From NCBI GenBank assembly GCA_020854015.1, contig JADZGG010000179.1:1-11801 (forward strand): a stretch of 11,801 bases of DNA. The letters are read 5' to 3'. Positions 6,416 through 11,634 of the stretch are shown one piece after another. Positions within the stretch are counted from its first letter, which is position 1, and every line of letters starts with the position of its first letter. The notes under the pieces were generated by a model. That model had not been told where the DNA came from. It worked only from the letters and a program-made list of their open reading frames with translations, and did no database searches. The position numbers and the translations under genes are program-made. The stretch is from Flavobacteriales bacterium. Lineage in GTDB: Bacteria > Bacteroidota > Bacteroidia > Flavobacteriales_F > PHOS-HE28.

Positions 6416-7027
6416 ATGACACTTGCCATCATCGCGTTCACCGTGGTCATCAGCCTGCTCGGCTTGAACGACCAGCGTGTTTTTCAGCAATTGGTCTTCG
6501 AGCCCTATACGATCCACGCGCGGAAGGACTGGTTCCGCTTCCTGACCCACGCCTTTCTGCACGCGCACATTCCTCACCTGTTCGTGAACATGTTCGTGCT
6601 CTTTTCCTTCGGGAGCACGCTTGAGCACAGCTTCCCCGCGTTGTTGGGCACTTCCAGCAAGCTGCCCTTTCTCTTGCTCTACCTGGGTGGTGCGGCCTTC
6701 GCGGCCTTGCCTTCCTACAAGCGGCATATGTATGATCCCGGCTATCGGGCCGTCGGTGCTTCGGGTGCGGTTAGCGCGGTGTTGTTCGCTTATATTCTGC
6801 TTTTCCCGACCGCTGGTGTCAGCATCATCTTTCTCCCGTTCATGGGTATCCCGGCCTGGATCTTCGGGTTGCTCTACCTCGCCTACGAGTATTACCAGGA
6901 CAAGCGCGGACAGGACAACGTTGCGCATGACGCCCATTTCTACGGTGCGCTCTTCGGGTTAGCCTTCATCACCGTGTTGGACCCTTCGGTATGGCTTCGC
7001 TTGTTGGACCAGATCGGTGTGCGGTGA
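6416..7027 (+). CDS. Rhomboid family intramembrane serine protease
   Basis: A 203-residue polytopic membrane protease that cuts transmembrane substrates within the bilayer using a Ser-His dyad. The family marks are present: HIPHLFVNMFVL (51-62) with the conserved HxxxN (His54, Asn58) in helix 2, GASGAVSAV (114-122) with nucleophile Ser116, and AHDAHFYGALFG (170-181) with His174 as the likely base. Six hydrophobic segments can be traced, about 1-16, 52-70, 82-99, 112-130, 134-158 and 174-190, so it is a minimal six-helix form without cytosolic extensions. I chose ATG 6416 since the first helix starts there; longer versions would overlap the DUF4440 gene. The stop overlaps the next start by one base (TGATG). 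Substrates cannot be predicted. Confidence 0.92.
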   Translation: MTLAIIAFTVVISLLGLNDQRVFQQLVFEPYTIHARKDWFRFLTHAFLHAHIPHLFVNMFVLFSFGSTLEHSFPALLGTSSKLPFLLLYLGGAAFAALPSYKRHMYDPGYRAVGASGAVSAVLFAYILLFPTAGVSIIFLPFMGIPAWIFGLLYLAYEYYQDKRGQDNVAHDAHFYGALFGLAFITVLDPSVWLRLLDQIGVR

Positions 7028-7527
7028 TGGGAGCGAAGCGCAAGGCCGTTTTTCTGGACCGCGACGGGGTGCTGAACCGGGAACGGGGCGAACACACGTG
7101 GCGCCTGGAGGACTTCGAGGTGCTGGGGGGGGTGCCCGAGACCTTGGCGGATGTGCAGAAAGCCGGATGGTTGCTGATCGTGGTCAGTAACCAGAGCGGC
7201 ATCGGTCTGGGTCTGTACGGTCATGCTGAAGTGGAAGTGTTGCACGCCTATCTTCACGATCGCCTCGCCGAGAAAGGCGTGGTACTGGACGCCGTGTACT
7301 ATTGCCCGCACCATCCCTCCAACGGACGCTGCCTGTGCCGGAAGCCCGGGTCGTTGTTGCTGGAGAAGGCCATGGCACGCTTCGGCATCGATCCGGCCGC
7401 TTCGGTGTTCATCGGTGATCGGGAACGCGACGCACAAGCGGCAGTGGCCGTCGGGGTGCGGCCCATCCTTGTTGCGTCCAATGTGTTGTTGAAGGAAGTG
7501 GTCGACCAAAACGAGATCTTGGCATGA
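7027..7527 (+). CDS. HAD-IIIA phosphatase, GmhB / HisB-N type
   Basis: A 166-residue cytoplasmic phosphatase of the HAD superfamily. Motif I is FLDRDGVLN (9-17) with nucleophile Asp11 and acid/base Asp13; motif II is SNQSGIG (54-60); motif III Lys106 lies in CRKPG; motif IV is GDRERD (130-135). A zinc loop is present with Cys93, His95, Cys102 and Cys104, which marks the group holding D-glycero-D-manno-heptose 1,7-bisphosphate 7-phosphatase (GmhB, ADP-heptose for LPS) and the histidinol-phosphatase half of HisB. The short His-Cys gap (six residues) is near HisB-N, but there is no fused HisB dehydratase and no his gene nearby; heptose or another small sugar phosphate fits the envelope genes in the window better. 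It starts inside the rhomboid stop and ends inside the next start. Confidence 0.88.
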   Translation: MGAKRKAVFLDRDGVLNRERGEHTWRLEDFEVLGGVPETLADVQKAGWLLIVVSNQSGIGLGLYGHAEVEVLHAYLHDRLAEKGVVLDAVYYCPHHPSNGRCLCRKPGSLLLEKAMARFGIDPAASVFIGDRERDAQAAVAVGVRPILVASNVLLKEVVDQNEILA

Positions 7528-8372
7528 CGCCTTTCGTTATCGTGAACGGAGAGCTGATGGAAGGCGACAAGCCGGTCATCACCTTGGACAATCGGGCCTT
7601 CCACTACGGCGATGGGATCTTTGAGACCATCCGCATCGTCAAGGGGGCACCTGCCTTTCTGGATGCACATTGGGCGCGGCTCATGGAAGGTTTGAAAGTG
7701 CTGCGGATCCAACAGCCTCGAGGTCTGGACCGGAGTTCGTTGGAGCGTTATCTGGTGCAACTGGTGGCACGCTGTGGCATGCTGAACGCCCGTGCACGAC
7801 TCACCATTTTCCGCGACAGCCCCGGCTACTACCGCCCGCAGCATCACACCGGCGGTTTCACCATTGAACTGAACACCATTCCGAACGAGGTGTACACCTT
7901 GAACGAACATGGCCTCATGGTGGACATATACCCGGAGATGCGCAAAGCCGTGAACATGCTGGCCGTGCACAAGACGCTCGGTTGCCAGCTATACGTGATG
8001 GCCAACCTGTGGTGCATGGAGCGTGGGTTGGATGATTGCCTGCTTCAGAACGACCGGGGCAACATCATCGAGAGCAGCGGCGGCAACCTGTTCATCGTGA
8101 GCAACGGGGTTCTATACACGCCAAGCCTTGCCGATGGATGCCTGGGCGGGATCATGCGCATGCAGATCATCAACCTGGCGATCGAGAACGGCATCAAAGT
8201 GTATGAGTGCTCGCTCAATCCGCAGAACCTTCTTGCCGCTGATGAGCTTTTCTTCACGAACGCGAGCCGTGGCCTGCAATGGGTCGGCAGCTATCGCACG
8301 AAGCGCTACACGCACCGCCTGGCCAGCTCCCTCGTCACCATGCTGGTGAACAAGGTGCTCACGCGTTCCTGA
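7524..8372 (+). CDS. Class IV aminotransferase (PLP-dependent; BCAT / PabC / D-amino acid transaminase fold)
   Basis: A 282-residue fold-type IV PLP enzyme. Visible marks: VIVNGELMEGD (5-15), DNRAFHYGDGIFETIRI (22-38), which is typical of the family, the PLP-binding Lys150 in AVHKTLG (147-153), ESSGGNLFIV (183-192) with the Glu that contacts the pyridine ring, TPSLADGCLGGIMRMQI (199-215) for the phosphate site, and ADELFFTNASRGL (239-251). It may be a branched-chain aminotransferase, an aminodeoxychorismate lyase (PabC) or a D-amino acid transaminase; length and motifs do not settle this. ATG 7524 overlaps the upstream stop by four bases. The stop TGA lies in a 12-base palindrome shared with the convergent yqgE stop. 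Confidence 0.92.
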   Translation: MTPFVIVNGELMEGDKPVITLDNRAFHYGDGIFETIRIVKGAPAFLDAHWARLMEGLKVLRIQQPRGLDRSSLERYLVQLVARCGMLNARARLTIFRDSPGYYRPQHHTGGFTIELNTIPNEVYTLNEHGLMVDIYPEMRKAVNMLAVHKTLGCQLYVMANLWCMERGLDDCLLQNDRGNIIESSGGNLFIVSNGVLYTPSLADGCLGGIMRMQIINLAIENGIKVYECSLNPQNLLAADELFFTNASRGLQWVGSYRTKRYTHRLASSLVTMLVNKVLTRS

Positions 8373-8380
8373 TCGATCAG
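8369..8380. repeat. Palindrome covering both stop codons of a convergent pair
   Basis: CTGATCGATCAG is a perfect 12-base palindrome. The TGA at 8370-8372 ends the aminotransferase on the plus strand and the TGA read from 8379 to 8377 ends yqgE on the minus strand. No T-run follows, so it is not an ordinary terminator. Confidence 0.85.
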
Positions 8381-8964
8381 TTCTGGGTCGGGTCGTCGGG
8401 GAAGTTCGCTAGCGGCGCGAAGGCTTTGCCCATACCACGCAAGGTGTCTCCCCACAGATCCTTCAATGAGGTGTTCATAACGCGCCGCTTGTCCGCCGGG
8501 TGCACCAGCCACGATCGTTGATCGAGCTCCTTCTGCAATTGGCCTTCGCTCCAGCCACTGTAGCCGACGAAGAAGCGCACATGTTTCGCAAGCTTCGGGT
8601 CGGCGGTGAGAACTGCACGCAGTTGATCGAAGTCTCCACCCATGTGAACATCGTCGAGCACCGCCACGCTGCCTTCGATGTGCTTGCCGAGCGTGTGCAG
8701 GTAGTAGAGGTTGCTGCTCTGCACCGGACCGCCGATGCTGATCCGCGACTTGATCGGCGGCATGTCGTCCATCAGATCACCGATCGCCATGTCGATGAAG
8801 CGGTTCAGCACGAAGCCGAACGAGCCTTCCGCGTTGTGCTCGCACAGCAGTACCACCGTGCGCCGGAAGTAAGGGTCGGGCAGGTAGGGTTCGCTCACGA
8901 GCAGGCGACCGGGGGCCGGTTGGTGGCCATTCTCCGGGTCGAGGTCGAGGATGCTGCCTGGCAT
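8377..8964 (-). CDS. yqgE: YqgE/AlgH family protein
   Basis: A 195-residue protein of the YqgE/AlgH (DUF179) family, known across Proteobacteria and Bacteroidota; its biochemical role is not settled (AlgH was linked to alginate regulation in Pseudomonas). Family marks: GRLLVSEPYLPDPYFRRTVV (19-38), LCEHNAEGSFGFVLNR (40-55), ISIGGPVQ (75-82), and FFVGYSGWSEGQLQKEL (131-147). ATG 8964 was chosen because conserved sequence begins within 20 residues; an open frame back to 9213 would run across the divergent pdxH start and is not real. The neighbourhood with a class IV aminotransferase and pdxH agrees with gene orders I recall from Bacteroidota, but I cannot check them here. Confidence 0.95.
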   Translation of the reverse strand: MPGSILDLDPENGHQPAPGRLLVSEPYLPDPYFRRTVVLLCEHNAEGSFGFVLNRFIDMAIGDLMDDMPPIKSRISIGGPVQSSNLYYLHTLGKHIEGSVAVLDDVHMGGDFDQLRAVLTADPKLAKHVRFFVGYSGWSEGQLQKELDQRSWLVHPADKRRVMNTSLKDLWGDTLRGMGKAFAPLANFPDDPTQN

Positions 8965-8981
8965 GGTGTGCGAGTTCCGGG

Positions 8982-9013
8982 AAAAGGTAGGGTGCGGAAC
9001 AGGATCCTGACAA
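8982..9013 (-). promoter_or_regulatory. Candidate yqgE promoter
   Basis: Minus-strand TTG (9013-9011), 21 bases, then TACCTTTT (8989-8982), 7 of 8 to TAnnTTTG, ending 17 bases before ATG 8964. A 10-bp palindrome CAGGATCCTG (9000-9009) lies in the spacer and could be an operator, though no regulator is known. Confidence 0.45.
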
Positions 9014-9048
9014 GAACATGTGACGCATGATGTGCGAGGGCCGACGGG

Positions 9049-9056
9049 TATCTTCG
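9049..9056 (+). promoter_or_regulatory. Candidate -7 element for pdxH
   Basis: TATCTTCG, the same octamer as before the rhomboid gene, ends 19 bases before the pdxH ATG. There is no clear -33 TTG. Confidence 0.35.
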
Positions 9057-9075
9057 GAGCCGAACACGCCACGCC

Positions 9076-9720
9076 ATGGACGATCAGCATAAGACCCATC
9101 ACCGCATCGACTATTCGAAAGCAACGCTGCTTGAGGACGAAGCGGGCCAGGATCCGTACACGTTGTTCGGCCGCTGGTTGAAGGCTGCGGAAGAAGAGGG
9201 CCTGCCCGAGCACAACGCCATGTCACTGGCCACTGCAGGGTCTTACAGCATCAGCTGCCGCATCGTTCTGCTGCGCTCATTCGATCGGGAAGGCTTCGTC
9301 TTCTTTACCAACTACAACAGTCGCAAGGCGCTGGACCTGGAGCGTGATCCACGTGCAGCGCTCACCTTCTTCTGGCCGCAACATGAACGTCAGGTGCGCA
9401 TCGAAGGAAGGGCGGAACACGTGAGCGAGGCGGAGAGCGAGACGTACTTCCACAGCCGTCCCTTGGAGAGCCGCATCGGTGCTTGGAGCAGCGATCAGAG
9501 CCGTGTGGTGGAGGATCGCGCGCAGATCGATCAGCGCTTCGAACGGTGGAAGGAACGACTGAAGGACCAGGAGATCCCACGCCCGATGCACTGGGGTGGT
9601 GTTCGTGTGCGTCCTGTGCGCATCGAGTTCTGGCAGGGACGTCCAAGCCGCTTGCACGACCGCATCGCGTTCGAGCACTTCAGCGACGGGTCCTGGGGCC
9701 GCGTGCGCTTGCAGCCTTGA
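9076..9720 (+). CDS. pdxH: PdxH: pyridoxamine/pyridoxine 5'-phosphate oxidase
   Basis: FMN-dependent cytoplasmic enzyme that oxidises pyridoxine or pyridoxamine 5'-phosphate to PLP, using oxygen. The 214 residues match the family's full length. Marks: DPYTLFGRWLKAAEEEGLPE (26-45), NAMSLAT (47-53), RIVLLRSF (62-69) and FFTNYNSRKALDLERDP (76-92) for FMN and phosphate binding, YFHSRPLESRIGAWSSDQS (124-142), and the PdxH signature EFWQGRPSRLHDR (184-196). It reads away from yqgE across 111 bases. Together with ribBA it links flavin supply to PLP supply for the nearby aminotransferase, though they are in separate transcripts. Start and end are both clear. Confidence 0.97.
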   Translation: MDDQHKTHHRIDYSKATLLEDEAGQDPYTLFGRWLKAAEEEGLPEHNAMSLATAGSYSISCRIVLLRSFDREGFVFFTNYNSRKALDLERDPRAALTFFWPQHERQVRIEGRAEHVSEAESETYFHSRPLESRIGAWSSDQSRVVEDRAQIDQRFERWKERLKDQEIPRPMHWGGVRVRPVRIEFWQGRPSRLHDRIAFEHFSDGSWGRVRLQP

Positions 9721-9740
9721 TCGAAATGGGTTGAACGCAG

Positions 9741-9768
9741 AAGAGCCCCGACATCGTCGGGGCTCTTT
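9741..9768. terminator. Bidirectional terminator between pdxH and the bTHX-like gene
   Basis: AAGAGCCCCGA (9741-9751) pairs perfectly with TCGGGGCTCTT (9757-9767), with one more C-G inside, leaving a 3-base loop. It lies 20 bases after the pdxH stop and 17 bases past the convergent minus-strand stop. The T-run is short on both sides, but the GC-rich 12-bp stem is strong. Confidence 0.8.
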
Positions 9769-9785
9769 GCTTCTGTTGCGTGTGC

Positions 9786-10004
9786 TTACTTCTTCTTTGG
9801 AGCAGCCTTCTTGGCGGCCGTCTTCGCTGCAGCCTTTTTCGGAGCTGCTTTCTTGGCGGTCGTCTTGGCCGCGGCTTTCTTCGGTGCGGCTTTCTTAGCA
9901 GCTGCCTTCTTCGCAGCGGCTACCGTACGCTTGGCTGGACGGGCTTTGCCGCGGCTGCCGATCGTACGCTTGCCTTTCTTCGTCTTCTTATCACCTTTTC
10001 CCAT
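9786..10004 (-). CDS. bTHX-like small ribosomal protein with H1-like tandem Lys/Ala/Pro tail
   Basis: A 72-residue, extremely basic protein. Residues 1-26 (MGKGDKKTKKGKRTIGSRGK and then ARPAKR) match the pattern of 30S protein THX (MGKGDKK, then RGK, GSxGK, RP), a short peptide that binds 16S rRNA in the head of the small subunit in Thermus. Thermus THX is about 26 residues long; here about 46 more residues follow, made of a 14-residue unit KKAAPKKAAAKTTA (37-50), a near copy (51-64) and a part copy (65-72), like histone H1 or HU-tail repeats. Alternatives are an H1-like nucleoid protein with a chance THX-like start. The start is the only good ATG and a -7 element precedes it by 25 bases. It ends at a strong shared terminator. 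Confidence 0.82.
   Translation of the reverse strand: MGKGDKKTKKGKRTIGSRGKARPAKRTVAAAKKAAAKKAAPKKAAAKTTAKKAAPKKAAAKTAAKKAAPKKK
9789..9896 (-). repeat. 42-base coding tandem repeat in the bTHX-like tail
   Basis: Two full 42-base units and one partial unit encode residues 37-50, 51-64 and 65-72. The peptide copies differ at one position, while codons for Ala and Lys vary (AAA/AAG, GCT/GCA/GCC/GCG), so the repeat is not a fresh duplication. Confidence 0.75.
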
Positions 10005-10029
10005 TGTCAGGAGTGTTAAGCGTTTGCAT

Positions 10030-10037
10030 CAAAAGTA
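10030..10037 (-). promoter_or_regulatory. Candidate -7 element for the bTHX-like gene
   Basis: The minus strand reads TACTTTTG, a full match to TAnnTTTG, 25 bases before ATG 10004. TTCG at 10059-10056, 18 bases upstream, may stand for the -33 element. Confidence 0.5.
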
Positions 10038-10306
10038 TCCGGTGCCAGATACGAACGAACATGAGCGCGTGTTTCACTTCTCAACGTCGCAGTGTTCGTT
10101 CAGTATGCATCATCGCAGAACATGGTTGAGCGCATCATCGCACGAGCGAGTGCTCTATCCAAGGTCAGTTCAGGGTGATCACCTTCCTTGATGGTTACGT
10201 ACTTGATGTGGTGAGACCCTCTGCTGTCAAGCTGTTCAGCGTGTTCGCGAAGATGGCGTTGACAATGATCGCACCCGATCAACGATGAACGATCGATCAA
10301 CGATGA
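10038..10306. other. Intergenic stretch with no supported gene
   Basis: Between the bTHX-like promoter and the trmH stop I see no convincing coding sequence. A 66-codon minus-strand frame (10300-10100, TTG start) has no recognised motif beyond a CDHC pair. The 12-mer GATCAACGATGA occurs twice at the right end (10277-10288 and 10295-10306). No rho-independent terminator for trmH is visible. Confidence 0.6.
10277..10306. repeat. Pair of 12-base direct repeats behind trmH
   Basis: GATCAACGATGA at 10277-10288 and again at 10295-10306, starts 18 bases apart, directly next to the trmH stop codon (10307-10309). The short spacer is rich in GATC. Confidence 0.7.
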
Positions 10307-11002
10307 TCACGACATCCTGCCCGCATCACCTTCTCCGGCATCGAGCCGGAAGCGCGCTTCCAAGTGTTGTGCGCTGTGCACAACTTTACGCGCCCACTGC
10401 AACTTCAACGTGACCAGATCGGCCGGGCTCAAGCGCCAGTCGATCTCACTGGCACGCAGACGTTCCATCACCGTGTACAGGACGATGGCAGCGGATACGG
10501 AGATGTTGTAGCTCTCGGTGAACCCGTGCATCGGTATGCGGAGGTGCTCATCGGCATGGGCCATCAACACATCGCTTGCGCCCGTGAGCTCGGTGCCGAA
10601 GCAGAAGGCCATCGGTCCCGTGAGGTCGATGGTCGCAGGTGTCACGTTCTCGGCATGCGGTGTGGTAACGACGATGCGGTAGCCATCGCGCTTCAACCGT
10701 TGGACGCACTCCAGCGTGTTCTCCATATGCGAACGATACCGATGCATATCCACCCACTTCGAAGACCCGAGCGTGACATCGGGATTCACGGTGTACTTGT
10801 TCCGGTTCTCGATGATGTGGAGGTCCTGGATCCCGAGCAGGTCGCAGGTGCGCACCACGGCGCTGGCGTTGTGCGGTTGGTAGATGTCCTCCAACACGGT
10901 GGTGACGTGCCTGGTGCGCATGGGGGCGATGCGGTCGAAGAGGGCGCGCTTGTTGTCGGAGACGTAGAGCGCGAGCTGATCGTAAAGCTGTTGATCGGTC
11001 AT
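10307..11002 (-). CDS. trmH: TrmH-type tRNA 2'-O-ribose methyltransferase (SPOUT family)
   Basis: Methylates the 2'-OH of G18 in the D-loop of tRNA with S-adenosylmethionine, if it is the true TrmH. The 231 residues show the three SPOUT motifs: motif 1 IYQPHNASAVVRTCDLLGI (40-58) with Asn45 and Arg51, motif 2 FCFGTELTGAS (133-143), and motif 3 IPMHGFTESYNISVSAAI (156-173). The N-terminal helical part (1-35) and the C-terminal helix (about 195-220) agree with TrmH rather than the longer RlmB/TsnR forms. I chose ATG 11002; a GTG at 11008 is in frame and would add two residues. A TACCCTTG octamer (11015-11008) ends 5 bases before the ATG, which would give an almost leaderless mRNA, but the HU terminator stands just upstream, so some transcription may come through it. 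Confidence 0.92.
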   Translation of the reverse strand: MTDQQLYDQLALYVSDNKRALFDRIAPMRTRHVTTVLEDIYQPHNASAVVRTCDLLGIQDLHIIENRNKYTVNPDVTLGSSKWVDMHRYRSHMENTLECVQRLKRDGYRIVVTTPHAENVTPATIDLTGPMAFCFGTELTGASDVLMAHADEHLRIPMHGFTESYNISVSAAIVLYTVMERLRASEIDWRLSPADLVTLKLQWARKVVHSAQHLEARFRLDAGEGDAGRMS

Positions 11003-11027
11003 CGGCACAAGGGTAGGGTGAAAATGA

Positions 11028-11053
11028 GAAGGTCCCTCTTTCGAGGGACCTTC
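11028..11053 (-). terminator. Rho-independent terminator after HU
   Basis: GAAGGTCCCTC (11028-11038) and GAGGGACCTTC (11043-11053) form a perfect 11-bp stem around a 4-base loop, 21 bases after the HU stop. On the minus strand it is followed by TCATTTTC, a modest T-rich tail. Confidence 0.83.
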
Positions 11054-11074
11054 AGATGTTCTCGCGAACGATGC

Positions 11075-11353
11075 TTACTTCACCTTGGCGGAGAGGTCGG
11101 CACCGGCTTTGAACTTCACCACCTTCTTGGCAGCGATCTTGATCTCTTTGCCGGTCTGTGGGTTACGGCCTTTGCGAGCAGCACGCTTGGTGATGCTGAA
11201 GGTGCCGAAGCCCACCAGTGCCACGCGGTCACCTTTCTTCAGGGCCTTGGTGGTGTTGTTAACGAAGGCGTCGAGCGCGCGCTTGGCGTCGGCCTTGGAG
11301 ATCTTCGCCTCAGCGGCGATGCTCTCGATCAGTTCGGCTTTATTCATGCCCAT
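11075..11353 (-). CDS. HU family DNA-binding protein
   Basis: Small nucleoid protein that works as a dimer, binding and bending DNA without strong sequence choice. The 92 residues follow the family end to end: helical part AELIESIAAEAKISKADAKR (6-25), the signature VGFGTFSITKRAARKGRNP (47-65), the beta-arm tip with Pro65 (GRNPQTGKE, 62-70), and the C-terminal IKIAAKKVVKFKAG. ATG 11353 gives 92 residues; ATG 11347 (MNKAELIES) gives the classic 90 and may be the true start. There is no long H1-like tail, unlike two other proteins in this window. It has its own good promoter and terminator, so it is a single-gene transcript between trmH and fmt. Confidence 0.95.
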   Translation of the reverse strand: MGMNKAELIESIAAEAKISKADAKRALDAFVNNTTKALKKGDRVALVGFGTFSITKRAARKGRNPQTGKEIKIAAKKVVKFKAGADLSAKVK

Positions 11354-11397
11354 TGTCGTAGAGGTTTTGAGTTGTTTAGGGTTAGTGAACTCGGGAG

Positions 11398-11427
11398 CAA
11401 ATGTATCCGCACGGCCACGTCTGTCAA
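11398..11427 (-). promoter_or_regulatory. Promoter of the HU gene
   Basis: On the minus strand TTG (11427-11425, within TTGACA) is followed after 19 bases by TACATTTG (11405-11398), an exact match to the Bacteroidota TTG-N19-TAnnTTTG pattern. The leader would be about 38 bases long. It is the best promoter in the window. Confidence 0.72.
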
Positions 11428-11453
11428 GGGTTTCCGACGCGAACCCCGGAAAA

Positions 11454-11482
11454 TGTTGAAAAAACAGGGTGTTTGTTGATAA
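11454..11482. repeat. Two DnaA-box-like 9-mers 20 bases apart
   Basis: TGTTGAAAA (11454-11462) and TGTTGATAA (11474-11482). On the minus strand they read TTTTCAACA and TTATCAACA, each one base from the DnaA-box form TTWTNCACA (A for C at position 7). They face the same way, with starts exactly 20 bases apart, in an A/T-rich patch upstream of the HU promoter. Confidence 0.4.
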
Positions 11483-11601
11483 GTGCGCCTGTGGCCCGCT
11501 GGTACCAAGGGTTTCAGAAAATGCTCCGGACCGGTGTTCGGCAAGTGTTGGTTCAACGTTTCGTGCGCACCGTTGAAGCGATGTTCAGCGAACGTTGATG
11601 T

Positions 11602-11623
11602 CGTTCACAAGACTTGATGAACG
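11602..11623 (-). terminator. Weak candidate terminator of fmt
   Basis: CGTTCA/TGAACG arms (6 bp) with an inner CAAG/CTTG, 11 bases after the fmt stop. No T-run follows on the minus strand, so it may be only an mRNA-end hairpin. Confidence 0.3.
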
Positions 11624-11634
11624 CGCAAAAGGCA

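Larger units (their letters stand above)
11428..11634. other. Intergenic stretch between the HU promoter and fmt
   Basis: No coding sequence is supported here. It holds the two TGTTGAWAA 9-mers, an inverted repeat with 7-bp arms TTCAACG/CGTTGAA (11552-11577, loop holding GTGCGCAC), and a second one next to fmt (11602-11623). A 65-codon plus-strand frame from 11401 has no known motif and starts inside the HU promoter. Confidence 0.6.

Noticed and set aside
8965..9213. N-terminal extension of YqgE up to 9213
   Set aside because: It would overlap the pdxH start and its promoter region; family homology begins at the ATG at 8964.
9786..9920. Possible CRISPR or satellite repeat
   Set aside because: The units are 42 bases with no spacers, lie in frame within a coding region and encode a Lys/Ala/Pro peptide.
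10100..10300. 66-codon minus-strand frame with a CxxC-like pair
   Set aside because: TTG start, no recognised domain, no promoter, and it runs through the GATCAACGATGA repeats; not enough to call a gene.
11401..11598. 65-codon plus-strand frame upstream of fmt
   Set aside because: It begins within the HU promoter, has no motif, and no plus-strand promoter is seen.
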